Shown piece by piece: positions 23,424 to 30,421 of a stretch of DNA of 37,221 nt; positions within the stretch are counted from its first letter, which is position 1, and the number at the start of each line of letters is the position of its first letter. The stretch is from the NCBI GenBank assembly GCA_029859385.1, contig JAOUDF010000003.1, positions 1 through 37,221 on the forward strand. The letters run 5' to 3'. Origin of the DNA: Nitrospirota bacterium. GTDB taxonomy: Bacteria > Nitrospirota > JAOUDF01. Below the pieces are notes generated by a model that was given only the letters and a program-made list of their open reading frames with translations, made no database searches and was not told the origin of the DNA. A program made the translations under genes and the position numbers.

Positions 23424-24143
23424 CTAGCGCGGCGTCTTTTTGTCTTTCTTGCGATTGCCGTTTTCAGGCTGATCGGGTGTCTCGGGCTGACCGAAGAGAC
23501 TGATCAGCCGTACCTCCACCTGGTCTATCGCCACGTTGTGCGGCACGGCGGAGTCGTTCCAGGTCTCGATATAGAGCGTTGCGGCCCGGCCCGTCAGCGG
23601 CACCGCGCTCATGAAGATGCGGTTCCAGCGGGGCTCCACGCTGGTCGTCGGAGAACTCCACCGTACAACGGCCGGTGGCTCATAGCCGCTGATGCCGTCG
23701 TAAACGCCGACACGGATATTGGTCCGTTTGGAACTGGCCAGCCCCCTTGCCGCGGGGTCGGCATACCACACCTCGATGGAGTAGAGCCCGGGGGGCAGCT
23801 TGAACGCCTGATAGATGCCGCCGCGCCACGGCCCGTCACCGTACCATCGCTGGGCCAGACGTCCCGAATAAATAGCCCCCAGCGGTTTGTAGATGACCTC
23901 GAACTCGGCCTTGCCAGAATATCTCAGCCTCGTCGACACATAGGGCATCCAGGGCATGGCGATGCCGTAACCCGAATCCCCAAGCCCCGTAAGGCCCCCT
24001 TCAAAATCGCCATTGGCCAGGAAACCCGGCTCGTCCATCGGCACGTCCGAGGGCGGCCCGTCACCCCGCCCCATGGCATTGGCAGGCGCAGCCAGGGCAG
24101 AGCAAGCAAGGACCAGCATCAATATGAGTATGCGACCCGTCAT
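23424..24143 (-). CDS. Secreted protein of unknown function with a beta-sandwich-like domain
   Basis: This 239-residue exported protein has a clear signal peptide (MTGRILILMLVLACSALAAPANA). The mature part begins with a FLANGDFEGGLTGLGDSGYG motif, common at the start of carbohydrate-binding-like or galactose-binding-like sandwich domains. Tyr/Trp-rich strands (YQAFKLPPGLYSIEVWYAD, LYIETWNDSAVPHNVAIDQVEV) follow, with a charged tail (NRKKDKKTPR). No catalytic motif is seen. The frame is open to 24263, but the ATG at 24143 has an excellent ribosome site (AGGAGG, 6 bases) and starts the signal peptide. The upstream extension runs into an inverted repeat. Ligand binding is inferred. Confidence 0.7.
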   Translation of the reverse strand: MTGRILILMLVLACSALAAPANAMGRGDGPPSDVPMDEPGFLANGDFEGGLTGLGDSGYGIAMPWMPYVSTRLRYSGKAEFEVIYKPLGAIYSGRLAQRWYGDGPWRGGIYQAFKLPPGLYSIEVWYADPAARGLASSKRTNIRVGVYDGISGYEPPAVVRWSSPTTSVEPRWNRIFMSAVPLTGRAATLYIETWNDSAVPHNVAIDQVEVRLISLFGQPETPDQPENGNRKKDKKTPR

Positions 24144-24226
24144 TTTTGCCTCCTGATGAAATATAACCCAATTCTCCGCATCATGTAATCCGATAAGTGA
24201 ATTTTCCACATCTGACGCATAACTGC

Positions 24227-24410
24227 GTGCCTGCACCCGGAAGGTTGGCGGGAGGGGTTTCAAGCGGGGATATGAGGGCGCGTTAAGTTAAATTTATAGT
24301 TTCCAGGCTACTCGCCGTCCATTCTGCACTGGATATATTGTTCCGTAAGTTTAAGGTGGCGCCATATCCCCTGTCGAAACCCCTCCCGCCAACCTTCCGG
24401 CTGCAGGCAC
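24227..24410. repeat. 184-bp inverted repeat with 48-bp arms
   Basis: The left arm 24227-24274 and right arm 24363-24410 are reverse complements at about 44 of 48 positions. Both start GTGCCTGCA and contain CCGGAAGGTTGGCGGGAGGG. The 88-base centre is AT-richer and has no open frame. No target-site duplication is evident. It lies in the 437-base gap between the secreted protein gene and dnaJ, upstream of the dnaJ promoter. It could be a MITE-like element or a dispersed repeat. Confidence 0.8.
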
Positions 24411-24446
24411 ACACCACATAGATGTGAGCTGTTTTTATTTATGAAA

Positions 24447-24467
24447 GTTGACAAGAACTGACTCAAG
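24447..24467 (+). promoter_or_regulatory. HAIR-like HspR operator
   Basis: GTTGACA-N7-ACTCAAG matches the HspR operator HAIR (CTTGAGT-N7-ACTCAAG). The right half is perfect, the spacing is exactly 7 and the left half keeps TTGA. It overlaps the -35 hexamer and spacer of the dnaJ promoter, where bound HspR would block polymerase. hspR is the second gene of the operon. Confidence 0.6.
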
Positions 24468-24476
24468 TTTTATACT
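24448..24476 (+). promoter_or_regulatory. Sigma-70 promoter of the dnaJ-hspR-clpB operon
   Basis: TTGACA (24448-24453), 17 bases, TATACT (24471-24476): a near-consensus promoter. The start would be near 24483, leaving a leader of about 98 bases before the dnaJ ATG. Confidence 0.75.
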
Positions 24477-24480
24477 AACA

Positions 24481-24558
24481 GTTAGGTATACAGACTGAAG
24501 GCTGAAGGAAAGCAAGACTTGCAAGCCTCTACCTTCAGTCTTCGGCCTTCAGCCTAAC
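24481..24558 (+). promoter_or_regulatory. Hairpin-forming leader of dnaJ
   Basis: GTTAGG pairs with CCTAAC, and two tandem CTGAAGG copies pair with two CCTTCAG copies, leaving a TCTTCGG internal loop and a 22-base apical loop. The structure would occupy most of the mRNA leader and end 22 bases before the ATG. It may be a simple-sequence repeat rather than a regulator. Confidence 0.4.
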
Positions 24559-24580
24559 CACCTGATTTCAAAGGAAAACC

Positions 24581-25564
24581 ATGGCCAAACGTGATTTTTA
24601 CGAAATTCTGGGCGTCCCCCGGTCCGCGTCGGACAAGGAGATAAAGAAGGCCTACCGCCGCCTCGCCCGCAAGTACCATCCCGATGTCAATCCCGGCGAC
24701 AAGACCGCTGAGGCGAAATTCAAGGAGGTCAGCGAGGCCCACGAAATTCTCTCCGACCCGAAGAAGAAAGAGATGTACAACCGTTTCGGCCACCAGGCCT
24801 TTGAAGCCGGGTTCGGGGAAGGGGGCTTCGGCGGTGCGGGACAGGGCCCCCGCTCAGGCTCCTTCAAATTCAAGGATGGCGCCTTTCGTTTTGAAACTTC
24901 CGGACAAGGGGGCCCCGGCTTCGACTACGACATGTTTCGGGACATATTCGGCGAATCGGGATTTGGAGAAGGCTTTCGACAACGGGGGCCTGTAGCTCAC
25001 CGCGGCGAAGACCTCTCCCATGAGGTGGAGATCGATCTGGAAGATGCCATCTACGGGACATCGGTCCAACTGTCGATCCGCCGCTCAAACCGGACCGAGA
25101 CGATTTCCATAAAGATTCCGCCGGGCGCTGATGAAGGCTCCAGAATCCGCGTGGCCGGGAAGGGTGAGGAAGGCAGCGGCGGCGGCCCGGCGGGCGACCT
25201 CTATATCGTGACGCGGCTTCGGTCCCACGCCTTCTTCGAACGCAAGGGGAACGACCTCTACTGCACCATGCCGGTAACCGCCTCCGAGGCGGCCCTCGGC
25301 GCAAAGGTCGAAGTGCCGACAACGGCCGGCGTGGTCACCCTGACCGTACCGCCGGGCACCCAGAGCGGACAGAAACTCCGCCTCAAGGGGAAGGGCGTAC
25401 CGGCAATGAAAGGCGGAACACCCGGCGACCAGTATGTGGTTATCAGCATCACCGTCCCTCGGAAACTGGATGCGCGAACCGAAGAGCTTTTCAGGGAGAT
25501 CAAACGCCTGCACCCTGAAAATCCGCGACAGGAGATCAGCTTCAGGGGCTTCAGAAAGAGATGA
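24581..25564 (+). CDS. DnaJ-like co-chaperone (class B, CbpA type)
   Basis: This 327-residue J-protein stimulates DnaK ATPase and delivers substrates. The J domain (1-70) has HPD at 33-35. A Gly/Phe-rich region (about 75-135) follows, then two C-terminal substrate-binding domains (SHEVEIDLEDAIYGTSVQLSI, DLYIVTRLRSHAFFERKGNDLYC, VTLTVPPGTQSGQKLRLKGKG). The four CxxCxGxG zinc repeats of classical DnaJ are absent, so it is a CbpA-like class B protein. The ATG has ribosome site AAAGGAAA. It is first in an operon with hspR and clpB, an arrangement known from heat-shock operons under HspR control. The dnaK and grpE genes are not in the window. Confidence 0.94.
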   Translation: MAKRDFYEILGVPRSASDKEIKKAYRRLARKYHPDVNPGDKTAEAKFKEVSEAHEILSDPKKKEMYNRFGHQAFEAGFGEGGFGGAGQGPRSGSFKFKDGAFRFETSGQGGPGFDYDMFRDIFGESGFGEGFRQRGPVAHRGEDLSHEVEIDLEDAIYGTSVQLSIRRSNRTETISIKIPPGADEGSRIRVAGKGEEGSGGGPAGDLYIVTRLRSHAFFERKGNDLYCTMPVTASEAALGAKVEVPTTAGVVTLTVPPGTQSGQKLRLKGKGVPAMKGGTPGDQYVVISITVPRKLDARTEELFREIKRLHPENPRQEISFRGFRKR

Positions 25565-25578
25565 GGTGAGGTCCGCCA

Positions 25579-25977
25579 ATGGTACGGAAGAGTAAGAAAT
25601 ATTTCGTCATCAGCATCGCCTCGGAGATTCTGGAGGTCCACCCCCAGACCCTGCGGCAGTTCGAGAGAGAGGGGCTCGTCAAGCCGTCCCGCAGCCAGGG
25701 GAACGTAAGGCTCTATTCCGAGGAAGATATCGAACGGGTCAGGATGATCCTGCGTCTGCGGCGCGAACTGGGGGTAAACCTGGCCGGGATAGAGGTAATC
25801 CTCGGCATGCGCGAAAAGATGGAGGAGATGCAGCGGGAGATGCTGGAGACCTTTGACCAGATGCAGCGCTACGTCGCAACGGAACTGGCCCGGCGCAACG
25901 AACTGATGAAGCAGCCGTTGGCGAAACGTCCCCGTAGGGACATTGTAAAAATAAAGATTGAGGAAGACGAGGAGTAG
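25579..25977 (+). CDS. hspR: HspR, MerR-family heat-shock repressor
   Basis: This 132-residue DNA-binding repressor has a MerR-type winged helix-turn-helix at the N-terminus: YFVISIASEILEVHPQTLRQFEREGLVKPSR, then NVRLYSEEDIERV. A helical segment follows and the tail is basic then acidic (KRPRRDIVKIKIEEDEE). HspR represses chaperone genes by binding HAIR sites and, in several bacteria, uses DnaK as co-repressor. A HAIR-like site sits in the promoter of its own operon. It is 14 bases after the dnaJ stop and 4 bases before the clpB ATG, so it is tightly co-transcribed. Confidence 0.93.
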   Translation: MVRKSKKYFVISIASEILEVHPQTLRQFEREGLVKPSRSQGNVRLYSEEDIERVRMILRLRRELGVNLAGIEVILGMREKMEEMQREMLETFDQMQRYVATELARRNELMKQPLAKRPRRDIVKIKIEEDEE

Positions 25978-25981
25978 AACC

Positions 25982-28564
25982 ATGAGACTCGACAGATTCA
26001 CCGTAAAAGCCCAGGAGGCGCTTCAGGGCGCCCAGCACGAGGCGGAAAAAAAGAAAAATCAGCTTATCGAGCCCGAGCATCTGCTTGCGGCCCTCATCGC
26101 CCAGGAGGACGGCATCGTCGTCCCCATTCTCCGCAAGCTGGAGGTCGACCCGGGGCGGCTTTCCGAGGAGCTGGCAAAAGAGACCGGCCGATTCCCCCGC
26201 GTAGAGGGGGCCACTGCCGGGAGCTACCTCTCCCCCGCCGCCAACCGCCTGCTTGAAAAGGCCTTCGAAGAGGCCGAGCGGATGAAGGACGAATACGTAA
26301 GCACCGAACACCTTTTAATCGCCATCCTCGAGGCATTCACCCCGGCTTCCAGAATTTTGAAGAGCCTGGGCGTCACGCGCGACCGGCTTTTGACGGTGTT
26401 GCGCGAGGTGCGCGGCTCCCAGCGGGTCACCGACCAGAATCCCGAGGAGAAGTATCAGGCGCTCCAGAAATACAGCCGCGACCTTACCGACCTGGCCCGC
26501 AAAGGGAAACTCGACCCGGTCATCGGCCGCGACGAAGAGATCCGCCGCGTCATCCAGGTTCTCTCACGAAGGACAAAGAACAACCCGGTGCTCATCGGCG
26601 AACCGGGCGTCGGAAAGACCGCCATCGCCGAGGGGCTGGCGCAGCGGGTGATCGCCGGTGACGTCCCCGAGGGGTTGAAGAACCGGCGCGTCGTTTCGCT
26701 GGACATGGGGGCGCTCATCGCGGGGGCCAAATATCGAGGCGAGTTCGAGGAGCGGCTCAAGGCCGTGCTCAAGGAGATTTCCGAGGCGGGCGGCGAGATC
26801 ATCCTCTTCATCGACGAGCTTCATACGCTGGTAGGCGCGGGGGCTGCCGAGGGGGCCATGGACGCCTCCAACATGCTCAAACCCGCCCTCGCCCGGGGCG
26901 AGCTGCGCTGCGTCGGCGCGACCACCCTCGACGAGTACCGCAAGCATATCGAGAAGGATGCGGCGCTGGAGCGGCGTTTCCAGCCGGTGCTGGTGGGCGA
27001 ACCCAACGTGGAGGACACCATCTCCATCCTCCGCGGCCTCAAGGAGCGCTACGAGGTGCACCACGGCGTCAAGATCCGCGACTCCGCCCTGGTGGCCGCC
27101 GCCATGCTGTCGAACCGCTACATCACTGACCGGTTCTTGCCCGACAAGGCCATCGACCTCATCGACGAGGCTGCATCGCGCCTGCGGATGGAGATCGACT
27201 CGCTCCCCACCGAACTCGACGAACTGGAGCGGCGGATGCGCCAGCTTGAGATCGAGCGGCAGGCGGTGAAGAAGGAAAAGGACCCGGCGTCGCAGGAGCG
27301 GCTGGCGGGTATCGAGCGGGAACTGGCCGAACTGGGAGAAGAGGCCAAGGGGCTGCGCGCCCACTGGCAGGCCGAGAAGGAGTGCATAAAAAATATCCGC
27401 GCGGCCAAGGAGTCGTTGGAACAGGCCCGCACCGACGCCGAGAAGGCAGAGCGGGAAGGGAACTGGGAAAAGACGGCGGAGCTGCGCTACGGCAGGCTGA
27501 TCGAGTTGCAGAAGTCCATCGATGCCGAGAACGAGCACCTGCAGGAGATACAGAAAACCGGCAAGATGCTGAAGGAAGAGGTGGACGAGGAGGACGTGGC
27601 GCGCATCGTCTCGCGCTGGACCGGTATTCCGGTAAGCCGGATGATCGAGAGTGAGATGCAGAAGCTGCTGCGAATGGAGGACTCTCTGGCTCGTCGAGTT
27701 GTCGGCCAGGCCGAAGCGCTCTCCGCCGTGTCAAACGCCGTGCGCCGCGCCCGGGCGGGGATCGCCGACCCCAACCGCCCCATCGGTTCGTTCATATTCA
27801 TGGGGCCTACCGGCGTCGGCAAGACCGAGCTGGCCCGCGCCCTCGCCGATTTCCTCTTCGACGACGAGAACGCCATGGTCCGCATCGACATGAGCGAGTA
27901 CATGGAGAAACACACCGTCTCGCGGCTCATCGGCGCGCCCCCCGGCTACGTGGGGTACGAGGAGGGCGGTCAACTCACCGAGGCCGTGCGGCGCAGGCCC
28001 TACGCCGTCATCCTCTTCGACGAGATCGAGAAGGCCCACAACGACGTCTTCAACATCCTGCTGCAACTCCTGGACGACGGCCGTCTCACCGACGGCCACG
28101 GCCGGACGGTCGACTTCAAGAACACTGTGGTCATCATGACCTCCAACGTCGGGAGCCAGTATATCCAGCAACTTGTTATCGAGGACGAGGATGAGATGCG
28201 CAAACTGGCCACCGAGGCGCTTCGGGCATCGTTCCGCCCCGAGTTCCTCAACCGCGTCGACGACATAGTCATCTTCCATCCCCTTGGCATGGAACATCTG
28301 AAAAAGATCGTCGAGATTCAGTCGGAGTATCTCAAGAAACGCCTCGCCGAGCGTAGCATCAATCTAATGCTCAGCGAAGAGGCGAAGGAGCTTCTCGCAA
28401 GGGAAGGCTTCGACCCCGTCTACGGCGCACGGCCTCTCAAGCGTACTATTCAGCGGGAGATACAGAATCCGCTGGCGCTCAAGGTGCTGGATGGGACATT
28501 CCACGAAGGAGATACAGTGGAGGTTGGAGCGGAGGAGGGGAAGATTGTGCTGGGGAAGGTTTAA
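25982..28564 (+). CDS. clpB: ClpB disaggregase
   Basis: This 860-residue AAA+ chaperone extracts proteins from aggregates with DnaK/DnaJ. Parts in order are the N domain (1-145, two ClpN repeats), the first AAA+ with Walker A GEPGVGKT at 206-213 and Walker B ILFIDELHTL, the coiled-coil M domain (about 410-530) and the second AAA+ with Walker A GPTGVGKT at 608-615 and VILFDEIEKAH. The sensor/arginine-finger region and C-terminal domain (FDPVYGARPLKRTIQREI) complete it. There is no IGF/L loop for ClpP. The ATG at 25982 (MRLDRFTVKAQEAL) matches the family; the frame is open a few codons earlier, inside hspR. A strong hairpin terminator follows directly. Confidence 0.97.
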   Translation: MRLDRFTVKAQEALQGAQHEAEKKKNQLIEPEHLLAALIAQEDGIVVPILRKLEVDPGRLSEELAKETGRFPRVEGATAGSYLSPAANRLLEKAFEEAERMKDEYVSTEHLLIAILEAFTPASRILKSLGVTRDRLLTVLREVRGSQRVTDQNPEEKYQALQKYSRDLTDLARKGKLDPVIGRDEEIRRVIQVLSRRTKNNPVLIGEPGVGKTAIAEGLAQRVIAGDVPEGLKNRRVVSLDMGALIAGAKYRGEFEERLKAVLKEISEAGGEIILFIDELHTLVGAGAAEGAMDASNMLKPALARGELRCVGATTLDEYRKHIEKDAALERRFQPVLVGEPNVEDTISILRGLKERYEVHHGVKIRDSALVAAAMLSNRYITDRFLPDKAIDLIDEAASRLRMEIDSLPTELDELERRMRQLEIERQAVKKEKDPASQERLAGIERELAELGEEAKGLRAHWQAEKECIKNIRAAKESLEQARTDAEKAEREGNWEKTAELRYGRLIELQKSIDAENEHLQEIQKTGKMLKEEVDEEDVARIVSRWTGIPVSRMIESEMQKLLRMEDSLARRVVGQAEALSAVSNAVRRARAGIADPNRPIGSFIFMGPTGVGKTELARALADFLFDDENAMVRIDMSEYMEKHTVSRLIGAPPGYVGYEEGGQLTEAVRRRPYAVILFDEIEKAHNDVFNILLQLLDDGRLTDGHGRTVDFKNTVVIMTSNVGSQYIQQLVIEDEDEMRKLATEALRASFRPEFLNRVDDIVIFHPLGMEHLKKIVEIQSEYLKKRLAERSINLMLSEEAKELLAREGFDPVYGARPLKRTIQREIQNPLALKVLDGTFHEGDTVEVGAEEGKIVLGKV

Positions 28565-28603
28565 ACACGGGAGTCCCTAGTAGCAGGGGCTCCCGTGTTT
28601 AAA
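28560..28603. terminator. Bidirectional terminator between clpB and a convergent gene
   Basis: A perfect 14-bp stem TTTAAACACGGGAG / CTCCCGTGTTTAAA, extended by CCCT/AGGG inside, lies between the clpB stop and the stop of the opposite-strand gene at 28604. It ends in short T-rich flanks on both strands, so it can serve both. Confidence 0.85.
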
Positions 28604-28969
28604 CTATTTAGTCTGTTTGAAAAAGGTATTGAACGTCTCCTGCGACTCAAAATACAGGGCTATTCCGCCCTGTCCCACGCCGATCACCGCCGTGGCCTTG
28701 TCCACCGGGTTCCCCGTTACGGGGTCCTTGGCCGTACGAAGGTCGGCCTCGGACTTGAGCCCCTGCACGCACCCCATGCAGCAGCCGTAGTAGGTCTTCC
28801 CCTCTACCTCGACCGGTATCTGGGTCTTGTCCATGACCGTGTCGTTCACCATGCAGACATACTGGTTCTCCACCGGCTTGACGTTCTCGGCGAACACCTG
28901 ACCGGCGTTCAGAAGAACGATGGTAAACACTGCGATATAAAGGGCTGAAAGCAACCTGCGCATTTTCAT
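28604..28969 (-). CDS. Exported small protein with Cys-rich TRASH/YHS-like motif
   Basis: This 121-residue protein has a signal peptide (MRRLLSALYIAVFTIVLLNAGQVFA). The mature part is a metal-site-like domain: Y-V-C39-M-V-N, then VEVEGKTYYGCCMGC (C63, C64, C67), then KDPVTGNPVDKA. The spacing resembles TRASH/YHS domains that bind heavy metals such as copper or zinc; binding is inferred. The frame is open to 28984, but the GGAGG inside the first codons is a ribosome site for the ATG at 28969. It ends against the shared terminator with clpB. Confidence 0.7.
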   Translation of the reverse strand: MKMRRLLSALYIAVFTIVLLNAGQVFAENVKPVENQYVCMVNDTVMDKTQIPVEVEGKTYYGCCMGCVQGLKSEADLRTAKDPVTGNPVDKATAVIGVGQGGIALYFESQETFNTFFKQTK

Positions 28970-29058
28970 GACTTCCTCCGACAATTTAACTCACCGCCGC
29001 CCGGTATCGGACGGCAACCTTGGACTTGTTCTATTATTATACCATTTTCGTAAGCTGA

Positions 29059-29352
29059 TCAGGCCTCTGCTTCCGGTTCGACGCCGCCCTCATCCCCGAA
29101 ATTCAACCGGGCCCCGATAAACTGCCCGGCGATTACCGCGACGATGACAAAGGGAATGGCATACGCCGAAATCTCGAGAAAGTGCCGCAGAAGGATACTG
29201 ATGGTGAGAGGAATATAGAGGCAGCGGGCCCACGGGCGCGACAGGCGGCGGTAGCGGTTTCTCAGGTGCCCCACGGGGATGTTCCCCACGAAGATTACCG
29301 AGAAATAGAGCGCTACTGCCAGCATGTGATGGTGCGACACAAACTCGTGCAT
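29059..29352 (-). CDS. Small membrane protein of unknown function
   Basis: This 97-residue protein has two or three hydrophobic segments: LAVALYFSVIFVGNIPVG near residues 11-28, and YIPLTISILLRHFLEISAYAIPFVIVAVIAGQFIG near 46-80. It also has an acidic tail (GDEGGVEPEAEA). The N-terminus carries HEFVSHHHM, a His cluster. No family is recognised. It starts 18 bases after the LysM lipoprotein gene and is probably translated from the same mRNA. Confidence 0.6.
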   Translation of the reverse strand: MHEFVSHHHMLAVALYFSVIFVGNIPVGHLRNRYRRLSRPWARCLYIPLTISILLRHFLEISAYAIPFVIVAVIAGQFIGARLNFGDEGGVEPEAEA

Positions 29353-29370
29353 CCTTGCCCCTCCTCAGCC

Positions 29371-30390
29371 TTACTCTTTCGAAGCCGGTTTACGCTCCCT
29401 GGTTTCCTTCTCCCGGTCGTCGCCCGTCTCGAACCACAACCCCTTCTCCTTGGCCTCAGCCACCGCCTCCTCAATCTCCTTCGCATTTACATTTCTCGGG
29501 AGGGTAAGCTTCTGGCCTTCGGCTATCTGGGTAGGGTCCTTGATCTGCGACCGGTTTGCCTTGTAGATAATGGGCCAGAGGTAAGGGTCTCCGTAGACAT
29601 CCTTGCGGGCCGATATCTGCCAGAGCGTCTCCCCTTTTCCAACCATGTAGTCGGTCAATACCTGCGGTATTCCATTGCGGGCTCCCGCAGCCTCAACCTC
29701 TTTCTTGTCCGTGGCCTTTATCGCCGACGAAGAAGGGGCCTCGGGTTTGGATTTTGTCTCCAATGTTGCCCGTTTGGCGGCGAGACGCTCGACTTCCACC
29801 CGCGCCATGCGCTCGGCCTCGAGTTTGGCAAGCCGCTCCTTTTCTTCCTTGGTCTCTTTTATAGATTCATCGGCCGCAATCTGGGCCATCTTGGCCTTTT
29901 CGATGGAGGCTGAATAGCCACAGGTGCTTACAAAGAACAGATTTTTGGCCTCCACGAGAGCGGCCTGGGCCGACTCGAGTTTGGCCGAGGCATGCGTTTT
30001 GGCGCCGGCCTTTTCGGCTGACTCTATGGCATACATGGCTTCGCGGATCGAGCGCTCGGCATCGTTCTTTGAGCGCCTGATGAGGTCGGCCGCCTTGGTC
30101 ATGCTGGTCTTGGATTTCTGGTTTGACTTCTCGGCGGCGACACGGGCTTTCTTGTACCCTGTCAGCATGCTCTCCAGCGCCTCGGCATCCCGCTTCTCGG
30201 CTTCGGTCAGCAACTGGCCGATTTCCTCATAATCCTTCGGCAGGAAATATTCAACGCAGTTTTCCTGGGCCGCCTTCATGGCCGCCCGGGCGTCGGCAAT
30301 CTCCTGGATGGGCCTTTTAGTGCAGCCGACAAGGGATGAACCCAGAACAGCCACCGACAGCATGAGACAGGTAAAACGCAACACTTTCAT
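29371..30390 (-). CDS. Lipoprotein with helical DUF4398-like region and C-terminal LysM domain
   Basis: This 339-residue envelope protein has a lipoprotein signal with lipobox LVGC (near residue 22). A long Ala/Glu/Lys-rich helical region (ADARAAMKAAQENCVEYFLPKDYEEIGQLLTEAEK, about 30-220) resembles DUF4398. The C-terminal LysM domain (about 250-305) is YMVGKGETLWQISARKDVYGDPYLWPIIYKANR. LysM binds peptidoglycan, so it likely links outer membrane and cell wall. The start is ATG 30390 with ribosome site TGAGGTGAG; the frame is open to 30477 inside aspS without meaning. It follows aspS by 31 bases. Confidence 0.82.
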   Translation of the reverse strand: MKVLRFTCLMLSVAVLGSSLVGCTKRPIQEIADARAAMKAAQENCVEYFLPKDYEEIGQLLTEAEKRDAEALESMLTGYKKARVAAEKSNQKSKTSMTKAADLIRRSKNDAERSIREAMYAIESAEKAGAKTHASAKLESAQAALVEAKNLFFVSTCGYSASIEKAKMAQIAADESIKETKEEKERLAKLEAERMARVEVERLAAKRATLETKSKPEAPSSSAIKATDKKEVEAAGARNGIPQVLTDYMVGKGETLWQISARKDVYGDPYLWPIIYKANRSQIKDPTQIAEGQKLTLPRNVNAKEIEEAVAEAKEKGLWFETGDDREKETRERKPASKE

Positions 30391-30421
30391 TATACTCACC
30401 TCAAAACTACTTGTACTTCCG

